NCBI GenBank assembly: GCA_000181795.3
Contig: CM012953.1
Span: 18,646,923 to 18,710,922, forward strand
Length of the DNA: 64,000 bases
Reading direction: 5' to 3'
Origin: Trichinella spiralis
Lineage: Eukaryota > Nematoda > Enoplea > Trichinellida > Trichinellidae
The position numbers and the translations under genes are program-made. Below, piece by piece: positions 49,389 to 62,986 of the stretch (its first letter is position 1; every line of letters begins with the position of its first letter). The notes below the pieces were generated by a model, which saw nothing but the letters and a program-made list of their open reading frames with translations, ran no database searches and was not told the origin of the DNA.

Positions 49389-52300
49389 CACACTACAAAA
49401 CAAAAATTATGCAAAACAATGAAAACATGATATATGAATCTATTATACATATATTATTATTATTATTATCATGTTCTATAAATAAGAAGCTATACTACTT
49501 TATCCATAAACATCGCACAAAATTAAAATAAAAACTCGAGACTGTGCATAACATCAAGACAATTTTTCAAAAATAATAAACATTTTCATCCTCAGTGAAA
49601 AAAGAATGGATATTAAATAACTTTATATTAAACATCTTTCAGCATAACACCTATTTTCACTATTAAAATTACAATCATATTCAACCAAAAGAAAAAGTAT
49701 AAATCTGCCACATTTAAAAAAATCTAGAGCACAGTAACTACAGTATGAAAATCAAGTACTACGTTTATTTTAATTTATAATTAAAGTATTAATGGTTTGA
49801 AAGATTGACAATAAAAATGTTCTTAAAGAACAATTAATCTTATAAACATTTTTTAAAAACATCGAAAAGTAATAATTAGCAGATTAATGACTAAATAAAC
49901 AAAAGTTACGTCTTGAGAGAACAATCGATTGGTTAATTTTACTTGCTTCAATCGGAGACAATTTTTCTGCGTTTTCGTAATGTTCTGGGATTTTCATTAG
50001 TTTTATTCATTTATTGGTTCAAAGTGGTTTGGTATGATATGATCTAACATAGATGCTTTTTGTTGATCTCTACCAGTCGAATCTTATTGACGGATAATTT
50101 CTAATATTTTATTATCTAATTTATTCTAATTTTAAATGGCTATAATATTGGAGGCTTCATTGGTTAAAATACAATGATGTGTTTCTATTTTTAAATTTTC
50201 TAAAAATTATTTATATCACATTTATTAAGCTTTTGTTCGTCGACATTGTTCTCTGCCGTGGATTTCAGGGAGCATTTGTCGTTCTTGTCAGCGATCAGAT
50301 TTAGAGCCATGGAAAACCGGTGCCGATCTGGCATATGCTGATGTATGTACCGCCTGGTTTTGTTTCCTGGGGTACCTGTAATTACTTGTATACTTAGGCA
50401 AAGAATTAATACAGATTATCATTTACAAGGCGGTATTAAGTGATTTCCTCGACGTTATATAGGACTACTATTACTGAGAAATTCCTCAATCGTACGCGTA
50501 CTGTTGATGCATTCAACTGAATATAAAACAACTCGACATCCACAAAGTCATCAGCGGTCACAGTTTCTGCAGTAACATTTCTATTACATTCTGCTCCGCA
50601 ATCAGATCAAGTGATGGAGATGGTGATGATTTTTTAGCCCTGTGGACTGTACCTAAATTCTGTGGGAGATAAATTCCCTCAGCATGAATCTTCTTTGAAT
50701 TCCGGGTTTCATTCCTGGATTGTAACGTACATCTGCAGGAGAGCTAAAAATATGTCGGAGTAGGCTCTGTCGTCTTCTTTTTCTTTTTGACAAAGGCTTT
50801 TTGCTTCCTCACCGTGCTAGAAGAAAGTTTCTTCTTCAGTGTAAGCAAGATGGCATGAAATCCATTCATGCCACTGTTCATGTTCTTTCCCAAAGTTCTT
50901 AACCTAGGGAAGTGCTTGTTCAGCTCATTCATTCAGTTCAGGTCTACTAAACATGCTAATGCACGCAGTTATTATTTTCATTTTTGCCATTTAAGTAAGC
51001 TAAATTTTTGCAAACTCAGTAGAAAAAAGAGCATGATCTTTAAAAGAAAATAATATCACTGGTGACCGCTTTTCTTGTTTGTACGATCATTGTCGTCAGT
51101 AAAATAATATGAGAAATCAGTTTTTAATGCTGATTGCAAAAGAATTTAAAAATCAGATAAAAATTACAGATAAAAGATGCAGTTTAAAATAAATGTCTTA
51201 AATGATTAAACTTTATGAAATTAAATATGCGAATGAACATTACTAAATTGCAGCACTTGGAAAAGTCTATGCAAAAATGCAAAATTGTAGCTACTTATTA
51301 TTCCTATTTTATTTCCAATATAGATATTTTGTAATTTAAATAATTGTAAATTTAAATCAAAAAATTGCACAAAACCAAATAAATTTTAATTTTTTATTTA
51401 TGTACAAATTATGAGTATAATTTATTTATAGGTTATATGGAATTCTCTGAATAAAATTATGCGCTTTTCCAGATAACTTTAATGTAAAAAATGTAAAAAA
51501 TTTTGGATATGTCTGTGCTGCAAGCTATGTTGCGCAGTTTGCTAGTTAGTCCATTATAAATATACAGCAGATGATGCATTTTTATGGGAGGTTTAAAAGT
51601 TTTACAGATAAATGTATTTTTCCTTCTTTTTATGTAGTTTTTAAAAATATTTTCGTTTCAATTTTATTTAGCATTTTATGTATTTTTAGTGGTCCATCAA
51701 AAATAAATTCATACTGTCAACTTTTATTAAGTGCATTTCAGTTAGCAATGTTTATAAAATGAGCAACCACTTAAAATGCACCCATACCAATTGCACTGAA
51801 TATGCACTTTACAATTCAATGAACCAACTTAAGCAATTTTTATTATTTGAAAATTTTTTTAATTTAATGTTTATCTGCCTTGTAGCAACTTTGTGAAACT
51901 GTAACAAATACTAAAATTATTTTAATTTGTGTTATACAATAAATGAAATATTAAAAGTAACAAACTTTAAAAATTATTTACATCAGCATAATCCAAAATT
52001 TCTTCTAAAATTTTATTTCTTTAAATAAGTTAATTGAACAGTATCTTTTTCTCAAATTTCAGAATTGTTTTATAAAAAATTTGCATTTCCAATTTGCTAA
52101 TCAACATTATATTCTTTTTGATGTTCTGAAAAGTAAACAGCCACAATTGTTCAAATGTTTATAATCTGTAATGACTTTATGCTATGAAATAAAAAATTTA
52201 CTTTTTCAGATAATATCTGACTTATTATTTTTTTTGATTGTTGGTTGGCACGCATAGCATCGCTTCTATCTGGGTTAACGCAAATTTGGCATACGTTTTT

Positions 52301-55300
52301 ATTTGGAGAAGTTCACAATGATACTTATCAAGCTTAAACTATTATCTAGTGAAAAAATGTATTAAACTAGTTTTCAGAAACTGAAGCCAGCATTTACTTG
52401 GAGATTTTTATTTTTAAAATGCAAAAATCAACTAACAATATTCAATATGAATTACTTCATCCGACTTTTCTGGTTTTATAATAACTTTTCCTGAACTTAG
52501 TAAGTAATTGCTTACTTTATAAGTAACCCTGAATATTATTTATCTACTTACGTCATGTTATGTTCATCTATTATGCATTGCTCTTTTAGTTTTAGCTAAA
52601 AATTTTTTGACGATGCCATGCTAACAAAGTAATTTTTTAAATGCAGTTATATATATATAAGCAATATATAACCGATTTAATTAATGTAATAAAAAAATTC
52701 ACACTAATAAACAAAAAAATAAGTTGGTAGAATTCACCACACTTCAGTTATCATTAAAAAGCTTTCTGCTATGGAGACTTAATAATATAAATGCTGCAGT
52801 TGGGAAATAAAAATAGATAAACAAGTTATTATTAAACAGGATGTAAATTTTGCTGGAATATTTTCATATTTATGTAATGTTCTGTTTAGTAATGTTTTTT
52901 GGTCTCTTTAAAAACTTAACAAATAATGATACACTGCATAAAATAAAAATACTGTTGTGTGCGCGTCGACCTTTTTTTAAATTCAAACATTATTTAATCA
53001 TAATCTGCTTTATTAACATCGCCTATTTATTTCATAATGTAATAAATTCTAGTCATATTTGGATTATGTAAAAAATATTACAATTTTGTTATTCAATAAG
53101 ATATTTTATTTATAACAAATTAGTTTTATTTATCCAAAAGAAATGCTTTCTTCAGATTCAATAGCAGAGTGATGGTTATTTATTAACTGAAAACATCTTC
53201 ATAGTATTCCTTTACATAGACGGTATTTATAAAGCAGTTCCAATCAGAGTGGTGCATCTTTCAACAGGACAGCTGTGGTTTCCGTTCAGCTGTTCATTTG
53301 AAGTTGCAAATGTTCTTCGTAAAGTGTATTTATTCTTTACTTTTTTCCTGAGCATCACGACCAGAAGTATAAACTTCCGTTTTCATTGCTTATTATTATC
53401 AAAAGTTGAAATTGCCTGAAGTGGATTTAAACAATTTTATAAGTAAGTAAATTGTTACCTTGTAATTTGATTTCATATATTTATTAATAAATGATTTGAC
53501 TCTCATTTCTCGAGCTTTTAAAAAATGTGTAGTCATTTCTACATTATCATATTATGTTTGCTGAGATACTAATTTTAATGCTAATTTTAGGCGCATTAAT
53601 GATGTTGTTAAAATATGAAAATTATATTTTTTGAATAATTAACTGAATTTGTAAATGATTTTCATTTTTTCATAAATAAGTATACTAATATAATTATTCA
53701 AATACTACAATGCAACTGAATCAAATTGAACTGAATTGCATTAAACTGCTTTAATTGAAATATTTTATATTGAAATGAATCTAACATTTTATATTTTTAA
53801 CTGTCTATGCAGTCTATTTTGATAATGAAGTTGTTTCAATTGAAATCTTTTAAAGCACTTTATCTCTGCTATAAACTGCTTTTTGTTATGGAACAAAAAC
53901 AGTAATAGTTGATTGGTATCATTTTGAACTTTACGTAAAACGTATGCCAAATTTCTTCTAACCTAAATAAATGCGCTTCTGTTTACGCTTGTTCTATAAA
54001 GTGAATATTCTAAGAATACTAAGATATTATCTGAACAAGCAGCAACTTATTTAATAAACTCATTAATAATACTATTTAAAGAAAGAAATTAGCTTTTTCA
54101 AAAAATGTTATAATGAAATTTGCCACGGCATCACCATTTCTTCATTTTCGGTAATTCAATGGCATTGGCAATACATATGTAAATTAAGTATTTACAAATC
54201 AAAGGGACAGTTTTAATTGTCGAATTTGAAATAAAATTATTCTTATGAAACATATTTTTAAATTTCATCGATAAGAATGTAAAGTATTTCATTTTTCATT
54301 CTTTGAAATATTTTTGAATTTAAATTTTATTAAAATTTTTGAAAAATTAAATGAATATTTAATATTTAAGAATAATTTAGAAATTTTCAATTCAAAGAGC
54401 AAGCAATTAATTGTTTCAGTAAAAATCAAATAAAGCATCAATTTCTGTAGAACCTTTTATAAGAATGAAGAAATAGCTACTGGTGAAATAATGAAAAGAA
54501 AACATTAAACGAAATAATAAAAAGCTAGAATAATGATATTGAATTTTAAAATTAATGCAGGACATTTGCTCGTTTTTATTAATAATTACTATTTCTTTTC
54601 TAAATTAACATTTTAATCATATATTTTTGCATTTTCTAGATTTTTGACTATCTACTATTAATTCTACTATTTAAAATAAATTAATCAAAATCAAAATTAC
54701 GTAAGAGTATGTAATATCATGTGCAGTGAATTAGGAAGTCAAGTGTCATTTTCTGATGTCATGACCTTCATAATGATGCCATGCAGGATGGATGTTCTAA
54801 CAACTAAAACATCGAACTTTCATTTTAGTCATCTGATAGGAACAATAAAACATATTTTTTTTTCATAAAAATGGAAATTCTTTTTTACTTTTTTTAAAAC
54901 AGCATTAATAATTGCATTTAGTCAATAGTCAGCTTCAGCATGTGTACAGTTTTAATAACAGAGCTCTGTTCTGAAAACAAAAATGAAAGAATTTTTCGAG
55001 AAAAAATTTCAGCAAAACATTCATTCAGCACAATTTTAAAATACTCATCTAATACGATATTTTTCACTTAGCACTTTGGGTTCGAGTGATGACATACGTT
55101 TCATGGCAAATTGTTGGAGTTTTGTGTATGCTAATTTCCGTGCGTGAAAAAATAACGCTAAATGTGAAAACTGTATTAAAGCTGACGTTCTGTTTTTTGC
55201 ATTTTTAAAATGTGATGTTTCCAACAATGAATGACGTATAAAATTACCTGCTTGATAATGACTGAAGTAAGAATGGTCACGTTTGCTCAAGGGACATGGC

Positions 55301-57777
55301 TTAACATGGGCTTTTACTGCAGCTTATAAATTTGAGGTTTATTTCTTTGATTTAAATATTAATCAGCTGCTTGGTATTGTCATAATATTAATATTCATAA
55401 CAAGTATTCAACCAAAGTCAAACTTCATATTATAATGTTTTTATATCTTGCACAACCTTGACAAAATATTCTGTGACGTCAGAACAACGCTTTAAAATTC
55501 GGACAAGGATGTGAACGAGTCAGTTGTTTCAGTAGTTAGCTTTTTATCACCAGGAAATTGTCAAAGGTTGTGAAAATGTAAAATTCGCCTTTGCACTCAA
55601 TATTGCATCAGTGAATTGAACAGTTAATTTTATGATAAAGTGAATTTACATTTGGCAATGATTCTGAAATCTGCACTGCATGTTGAAAATCAGATTTTGC
55701 AGTCAGTTCTTGAAAAATATATTCCACTTCAATTTCATGTGCTAAATATAAATGATTTGAATATTTATTTTTGATTGATGTAGTCGAAAGCCTACTTATG
55801 GTTATGCAAATATTTTCAGCAAGCACGTTTTTTTCCTCTGCCCCCGTTTCTGTAGAATTCTGCATTGTATATCCCAGATGTGACATTTAAATTTCATTCA
55901 TGTTGACAGTAATTGCCTGAATTGCTAGTAAAATCTAGGATACATGTGCCGATTTTAATCGAGTATTTTCATCAGCTTCATTTAAAATGCTACAGATGGA
56001 AGTTTCAGCTAAAAGTTTGTTCGTGGCCATTGTATAGTTGAATGTGATGAAAGCAGCACAAATTATCTAATAACTGTACAACTTTTGTACAGAAACGTTT
56101 TTGCTAATCGTGCCATAAACAGTCACCATGAATTGGTAGAAATAAATAGCATTGTTACCGGAGCTCAATAATTCAACATTACGTCTGAAGATATATTTGA
56201 AAAGCTTTTTTTATAAAATAAAATAAGACAATATAATTAATGTTCAGACAATATAATTCACGGTTGAGATTACTGATCACGCGATAGCTTTAAAAATTAG
56301 CTTCAATTAATGAAACTTACTTTTCAAATCTCCAGTAAATTATTTGATAAATTAATAATTGAAAAAAGGTTATTATTTATTTAAAAATTATCGAAGCATT
56401 AGTAGTACTTTTATACCTGGCGAGTGCATTTTTTTTGTTCAAGCGCTTGTTATTTATTTCAAGAGTGATTTTTTTTTATTATTGCTAATTGCTATTTTAA
56501 AAATTTAAATACAGAAAAGTTATTTTTAAAATATACAAGAGTAATGAGAAAATTTTTTATTGTGCACGGCCTCAAGTGGATTGATTTACAAGTAAAATTA
56601 TACGGCGGACATTATTCAAATATGGATCAGTAAAAAATTTTTTTTGAAAACGTTTATTTAGCAAAAAATGGGAAAAAAGCTCTTTTTTTTATAGTTTTCT
56701 GTTACTGTTCAATTTTGTTGTCTTCGTGGATTGTTTTCGCTCTTATAGAAAATCTGAAATAAATACTCAAAGAAAAATAAATATAATAAATAATGTCTGT
56801 GTATTTTTTATTTTACAATGAGAAAGATTGTATTCACAAGCAGAGAAATTGTTCAATGCTTTATAGTGTCCGAAGCGTGCATGCATCATCACTCAGGGCA
56901 GTGGTTGTGAATGAGAAAAAGCGACCGTGCACTGATTTCAATGAAATAAATGTAAATAAAGCATCAATGTAAAGAAAGCCTTTCATCTTGCTTACACAAT
57001 CGCAATTACTTGAGGTTAGCCTTTTTTGCTTTTCGCTTATTTAGGTGACTCATTTGACAGACAATTATTGAAACTTGTGTTGCGCGTTATTTGAAAAGCT
57101 TAACCGAAAATACATCCTAACTTTGCGTGACACCAATTTGTTTCTTTTTTTCCCGCAGGTAAGTACGCACTGATTCCTGCAATCGATTCTGCATTTTGTC
57201 AAATTTAACATATTAAAATTCATCTATCGTTACCGTTTATAATATATATATATATATATATATACAAATCTATTTATTTTTACATTTTTTTAATGATTAG
57301 TTTTTAATAAATTTGTTTTGTTTTTCATTTAGAATAATATTTTATTTAGAGGTTGCGGCTGTATTGCTTTTTTTTCTCTTAGCAAAGGCAAACATTTCAT
57401 TTCAGTGAAAAAGATTAATGTGTTATGTTGAATATTCAAATCAGACCAGTTATAAATAAATAAACTGTAACTATTAATAAAATACTTTCTTATTTATAGT
57501 TGTATGGAGGAGCAGTTGTTGTAAAGCAAGTCGCTAGATTGTAAAGTAAAAAAGTGCAATTTGTGCATGAATTTAGTCACTTCCTGATCAATATCTGTCG
57601 AATGATCCGTTTCTGGATGAAATATCTCATTTCCAATCGTTCTGCTTTGTGAACAATTGTACAGAACTGGTTCACTTGTGCACAGGGGCTGTTCACAATT
57701 TTATTCAACACTTTTCACAAGTGCATTTGCATTAAATTAGCCAAAAGCTTTGTGAAAGAACAATATTACTTGCATTG
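49389..57777. other. 8.4 kb stretch without a supported gene
   Basis: Mostly very AT-rich. 50220-50960 is less AT-rich and includes a Lys-rich minus frame (50744-50932), so it is probably an eroded transposon or dead gene. I could not assign it. Minus frames at 55045-55290 and 55608-55886 have no recognisable domain. (TA)n lies at 57243-57265. The last part (about 57000-57777) should contain the GLB1 5' UTR and promoter; a CCCGCAG|GTAAGT junction at about 57160 hints at a 5' UTR splice site. Nothing further is supported. Confidence 0.4.
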
Positions 57778-60360
57778 ATGGAATCGTCATCACTTTTTAC
57801 AAAAAGCACTATCGTTTGCTGCATCATTATTTTTCTTTCCAACTGGGATGCTTTTCGAGCAGTTGCACACCAGTGGCAAGATATTTTTCAGCAAAGAAAG
57901 TTCGAGATTGATTTTGAAAATGATCGATTTTTAAAAGATGGTAAGCCTTATCGTTATATTGCAGGAGAAATACACTACTTTCGGATACCGGAAATATACT
58001 GGTCTGACAGGTATTTGTTTATTTTATTTATTATTTTTAGCTCAACTTTTGCTCTACACAATGAGTACATTAAAATTTTTGAAAATAATTGACACATCCC
58101 ATCTTAGTTAAAAAGCAATAATAATAACAACAGTTAAGTTTTAGTTTTAAAAAAAACATGCACTGTGTTCTTGTGTAAGCATGAGATGATGGAAGAAGTT
58201 AAATTTTTTCAGACTGATCAAAGTGAGAGCAGCAGGCCTGAACGCTATACAAACTTATGTTCCTTGGAATCTTCACGAACCACTGCCTGGGGAATACTAT
58301 TTCGACGGAATGGCCAATTTGCCAGTTTTCCTGCAAACAGCGCAACAGTTGGGCTTGGACGTGATCCTCCGCCCAGGACCGTACATTTGCGCTGAATGGG
58401 AAAACGGTGGTCTACCTTGGTGGTTGTTGAACATACCGAATTTGAAGCCACGTACGTCGGATGGTCGATTTCTGAACTTCGTTCAGCGTTGGTTTGCCGA
58501 ACTGTTCAGCATTGTGGTACCTTTTCTGTACAAAAATGGGGGTCCAATTATCAGCATACAAGTGGAAAACGAGTATGGAAGTTTTCCAGCCTGCGACCGC
58601 AATTACATGTCCGAATTGTACCACATGATTCGTGCCTACGCTGGAGAAGATACAGTTCTATTCACAGTCGACGGAAATGCCGTAGGTTTGCTGAGGTGTG
58701 GTCATGTGCCAGGTAAAAGTCTATGTATAATATTATATGTATATACCGGTGGTTCCCAAAGTGGGGTCCATGGAGGCATTGCTGGGGGTCCACGGAGACA
58801 TTTTCATCTATGTCTGCTCCTTCATTTTATTTAATTTCAATTGAAATTGCTAAGAACTGTCTGACATAAGGCATTCAGTGACGATGCTTCATTTACATAT
58901 TCAGTTCATTCTATCCAATACAACAACAACTCTGATTCCAAGTCCCCTTACCGTACTCCTTCCTTTTCCCTGCACAACAAATGAACTGCAGCATGAGGGC
59001 TACCGAGGGGGTCCATGACCAGTTCAACTTTCGGAACCACCGGTATATATGCATAAAATTTAAAACAACAACAACAACAATTTCCCATGCAAATTCAGTT
59101 GCCAATTTTCTATTTTTAGGCGCTCACGCGACGGTCGATTTCGGACCGTCAACGTTGAAAGAAGTTGAACAAGCGTTTGCGGTGCAGCGCTTCTACGCAC
59201 CTCGGGGACCGTTGGTGAACAGCGAATTCTATCCGGGCTGGTTCGACGTCTGGGGCAAGAACCATTCGCGGACGCAAATTTCGCCCATCGTTGACAGCAT
59301 GGCCTACATGTGGTACATGAACGCCTCGTTCAGCATGTACGTTTTCCACGGCGGCACCAATTTCGGCTTCATGAACTGCGCCAACGGAGCGGGACCGTTG
59401 CCGGTGACCACCGGCTACGACTACGACGCACCGTTGACTGAAGCCGGCGATTTGACGCCCAAATATCTGGCAATACGTGAACAAATACAACACTTGACCG
59501 GCTACGCAATACCGTATCCGTTGCCGGCTTCGACTGACAAAGCTGCATACGGTTCGTTGACGGTCCACGCCCTGGGCAAGGTGACCGAACTGCTCGACCT
59601 GATTTCACCGGTTCACAGGCGACGCATCTCCAACCAACCGTTGCCGTTCGAGACGATCGGCATCGGCTACGGCTACGTACTGTACGAGACCAGGGTGCCG
59701 TTCCACAGCACCGCCGGCCAGTACGTTCTTCGTGCTCAGGGTGTCCGAGACCGAGCATACGTGATGATTGACGGCCAAGTGCAAGCAATACTGAACTCAC
59801 TGACGCACCATTTTCGAGCCAAACTGCACGCCAGCGTTGGACAACATTTGCAGATTTTGGTCGAAAATCTCGGCCGCCAGTGTTCCGGTCATCCGGATCC
59901 GAAAGGCATTCTCGGAAGCGTCACCTTGGACGGTCAGACGTTGTTCAACTGGACCAATTATCCAATTCAACCCCAACTGCTTTTCCAATTCAACTTGCCA
60001 GTGTCGACGTTGTCAACAAGGATTCCAAAATCCAATCCCAGACCCCGACACCACACCTACACCCCAACTATTTACGCGTCGGAATTTCGACTGGAAAATC
60101 CCACCGCGGACACTTTCTTCCACCCGAAACACTGGGCCAAAGGACAGATGTACATGAACGAAATCAACGTCGGTCGCTATTGGCCAGCCGCTGGACCCCA
60201 GATGACACTGTACGTGCCGAAAAATTTTCTCAAACCAGGAACAAACAGAATCGTAATTTTTGAATTCGAATCCGCCGGCTGTTGTTCGCAAAACAACTCC
60301 GACACGTGCACTGTAGAATTTATCGACTTTCCACTGTACAAACCTGCAAAAAATATCTAA
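57778..60360 (+). CDS. GLB1: Beta-galactosidase, glycoside hydrolase family 35 (lysosomal type)
   Basis: Three exons: 57778-58010, 58213-58712 and 59120-60360, giving 657 residues (human GLB1 677). A hydrophobic start ([17 protein letters not shown]) acts as signal peptide. The GH35 barrel follows: [45 protein letters not shown], then QVENEYGSF with the acid/base Glu (about 198) and [10 protein letters not shown] with the nucleophile Glu (about 280). C-terminal jelly-roll parts include [35 protein letters not shown] and GPQMTLYVP. The enzyme removes terminal beta-galactose from gangliosides and keratan sulphate-type glycans in the lysosome. Its exon 3 is far less AT-rich than the surrounding DNA. 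Intron 2 carries a hAT-like MITE. The gene converges on ULK3, with 201 bp between stop codons. Confidence 0.96.
58747..59042. mobile_element. hAT-like MITE inside GLB1 intron 2
   Basis: The ends are inverted repeats: CGGTGGTTCCCAAAGT at the left, and the right end reads CGGTGGTTCCGAAAGT in reverse complement. Flanks GTATATAC and GTATATAT form an almost perfect 8 bp duplication, the length left by hAT transposases. GGTTCCCAAA tips are like those of Charlie-type hAT elements. The element is 296 bp with no transposase. Confidence 0.75.
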
Positions 60361-60561
60361 CAACTGATTTTTTAATTAATTAATAAATAATTCGACACTG
60401 AAAAAGATAGAAAACATTTTTCACAATAATAATATTACAAAAGCAACAATAACAACTGCATTTCAAAGAAAAACAAAAAACAACAATAATAATTCGAATC
60501 GACTTTCCTGCCCATCGAGCAAGAAGGAAATAACGATAACCGAGATTATCTATACATTTAT

Positions 60562-61713
60562 TCACTTATTTATTACCGACAACAGTCGGGCAATGTCCAC
60601 CTGATTGGTCGATCTGGTCAATGGCGTTTTCGGATCGCGATTGGCCAGCGATCGTTTCAACGCTTCAGCTCGGTTCAAATATCGACACATTTTGTCACGC
60701 AGATCGTCTCGATTCCAACAGACGTTTTCCGAGCAAAGCAAACAAGGCATGTAATATTCCAAAGCTTCACGGTAGAGTAGAAACGCCTGCCGAACGCGCC
60801 CTGCTTCGTCGGCTTCAATCGCCATCTTCGCATAGCTGTCAGCCCGGGCCAAGCAAGCGGCACTCGGATAATGCTGCATGTCAACGAATGGATGGGAAAA
60901 AAAGTGATCAAATTCAATCCTCTGCTTCGGATCCACCCGGAGCAGGCGAATCATCAAATCTCGGCAGTCAACAGACAACGACACCGTTGTCGGCAAAGGC
61001 ACGCTACCTCGTACTGCTTGCAGTTGACGTCGGATCGACTGCATGTTGCCGATGAACGGAGTTCTGCCGTACAAACAGCGGTACAGAATCACGCCCACCG
61101 ACCAAAGATCCGCTTTGGGGTCGAACTGCCGACGCAGCAGCATCTCCGGCGCCATGTACAAAAGACTGCCGCGCAATCCGACGGCTTTGTCCTCAACGGA
61201 AAACGACCTCGCGAAGCCGAAATCGCCCAACTTCAGCACCGGATTTGGCTTTTTGCAAGCGACGAGAATGTTCTGCGGTTTCAAATCGAAATGACCAATG
61301 GACTTCGACCGCAAATACTGCAACGCACTGGCCAACTGTCGGATCAGTTGCTTGGTTTCAGATTCGGAAAAATGACCCTGCTTTTTCAACAATTCTTCCA
61401 AATCTTTGTCCGCACAATATTCCAATATCAAATAGATGAAATTCAGATCCCAAGAAAAGTCGACCAATTCCACAATGTGCGGATGTTTCAACTTTTTCAA
61501 CAACGAAATTTCAGCAATCAAATTGTCTTCCGATTCCTTGTAGCGAACAATTTGCCGTCTCAAAATGCACTTTACCGCTACATAATTACCTCGCGACGAT
61601 TCACCGCCTGTCTGAGTTGTGCTCGAACGTGCTTTGTAGACGGTCCCGAAAGAACCACTGCCTAAACATTCGCTTAAAACGTAACCCTTTGGCTGTGGTT
61701 TCACTGTTTCCAT
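60562..61713 (-). CDS. ULK3: Serine/threonine kinase ULK3
   Basis: An intronless 383-residue frame. Kinase landmarks: Gly loop LGSGSFGTVYKA (17-28), VAIK-type Lys48 (YVAVKC), HFDLKPQN with catalytic Asp143, DFGFA (164-168), GSLLYMAPE and DLWSVGVILY. The order and wording match human ULK3 (HLDLKPQN, DFGFA, RGSPLYMAPEM, HPHIV-L-DF-WD). After the kinase, residues about 275-365 (ARADSYAKMAIEADEAG and the YREALEYYMP helix) form a MIT domain. Human ULK3 has two MIT domains and about 470 residues, so this one is shorter and seems to keep only the first. ULK3 acts in Hedgehog/GLI signalling, autophagy and the ESCRT-III abscission checkpoint. The HFD motif lacks the Arg of RD kinases, as in human ULK3. 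The ATG at 61713 fits the family start. Confidence 0.92.
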   Translation of the reverse strand: METVKPQPKGYVLSECLGSGSFGTVYKARSSTTQTGGESSRGNYVAVKCILRRQIVRYKESEDNLIAEISLLKKLKHPHIVELVDFSWDLNFIYLILEYCADKDLEELLKKQGHFSESETKQLIRQLASALQYLRSKSIGHFDLKPQNILVACKKPNPVLKLGDFGFARSFSVEDKAVGLRGSLLYMAPEMLLRRQFDPKADLWSVGVILYRCLYGRTPFIGNMQSIRRQLQAVRGSVPLPTTVSLSVDCRDLMIRLLRVDPKQRIEFDHFFSHPFVDMQHYPSAACLARADSYAKMAIEADEAGRVRQAFLLYREALEYYMPCLLCSENVCWNRDDLRDKMCRYLNRAEALKRSLANRDPKTPLTRSTNQVDIARLLSVINK

Positions 61714-62184
61714 TCTGAAAACATTTTCAAACTTGTAATATTTTTAAAAACAATAATAATTAAATTTTAAAATTAAAATTCTGAACAACAATGCAAATCA
61801 ACATCAACTACTGATTAAAACTGAGGCGTGAATTCGCGTCGCACATCAACTTTACGACACAGATTTGTTTACCAGTAAAAGAAAATAAAGTTCAATTTGA
61901 AGAAATACTTTTTTCATTAAAACATAAAGTCTTTTTTTTAATTTAAAATAAACAATATGCAAATATTTATTCATCTTAATATTTTAAAGTGTTTAAAAAA
62001 TGATCGTTCTAATTTGATTTCTTGCAGTACAGTATGACAAACGAGTAATAAGTATAACGACAACAACAACAATTTGTAATCCCTACATACATGCATATAC
62101 AGCACATTTAAGGCATTTTTTAAATTTTTTATATTTTTCGGAACAAAATTTTAAATATTTAACTGCACAGATATTTTACTATTA
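61714..62184. other. Intergenic, upstream of ULK3
   Basis: AT-rich region that should hold the ULK3 promoter. No gene or repeat is seen. Confidence 0.4.
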
Positions 62185-62884
62185 CAGTGAAACTCTGATT
62201 ATCCAAACACTTTTGGTCAGACAACCTGCATTTTACTAATACTATAACATTCTGTTGTTAGCTAATTTTTGTCCGGTATGTCTGCAACTAGAAAGAGAAA
62301 GAAAGAGAGCAAAAGCTAGAAGTGCGAAAACTAATGGAGAGGGGCGAGTCGCTCAGTAAAATCGCTGAGAGATTTTGTGTGGGTCTGTCCACAGTTTCAG
62401 ACATCTTTCGCAGTCGACGTCAGCTAACTGACGTTGTACACTTCGAGTAGCTGTTCTTCAAGAAAATCGATGAAAAAAAGTATCAATAGCGCGCTTGATT
62501 CAGCAATATACATGTGGTTCCTCCAGAAACGTGCACTTGACCAACCAATAAGTAGTCCCATTTTGCTTTCAGTATTAAGCTGGGTATTGATAATTTTGTA
62601 GCCAGTTCAGGATGGCTAAGAAACTTTAAAAGTCGGCATGGCATACGCGAGCTTAAAATTCACGGTGAAAAGTTGTCTACTGACAGTGAGGGTGCTGCAG
62701 AATTTAAAGGGCAAATAGGGCAAATAACGTCGCAGAAGAAACAGAATGTCTACTCTTCCGCGTCTAATTGAGAATAACAGCTATAAACGCTTCAATTACG
62801 TACATACGTTTTGAAAAATTGAAAACGTCTGATTATCCGAAAGCCACCCAAAAACCGAGTGTTCGGATAATCGGAGTTCCACTG
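62185..62884 (+). mobile_element. Tigger/pogo-like DNA transposon relic
   Basis: The tips CAGTGAAACTCTGATTATCC (left) and, in reverse complement, CAGTGGAACTCCGATTATCC (right) are flanked by TA (62183-62184, 62885-62886). They are the classic Tigger/pogo tips. Inside, an ATG at 62278 begins MSATRKRKKES. A CENP-B/psq-type helix-turn-helix follows (MERGESLSKIAERF, then CVGLSTVSDIFRSRR) at about 62334-62425. A second helix-turn-helix part is seen near 62495-62680: LDSAIYMWFLQKRALDQPIS, then SSGWLRNFKSRHGIRELKI. The DDE catalytic half is deleted and stops interrupt the rest, so it is a 700 bp internally deleted relic. It sits between ULK3 and MUS81. Confidence 0.9.
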
Positions 62885-62986
62885 TAGTTCATTTACAGAT
62901 CGATAGGGTTTAGAAAATAAGTCTGTCACGAGTGGACAATATCAGTCGAACAAAAGTGGAAAACAGTATGAGCAGCAGCATGATGT

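Noticed and set aside
55045-55886. Two short minus-strand frames (55045-55290 and 55608-55886) in the gene desert
   Set aside because: No recognisable domain, no convincing splice partners, and length expected by chance over 8 kb.
60871-61665. 264-residue plus-strand open frame
   Set aside because: Antisense to the ULK3 kinase domain, whose catalytic motifs are all present on the minus strand.
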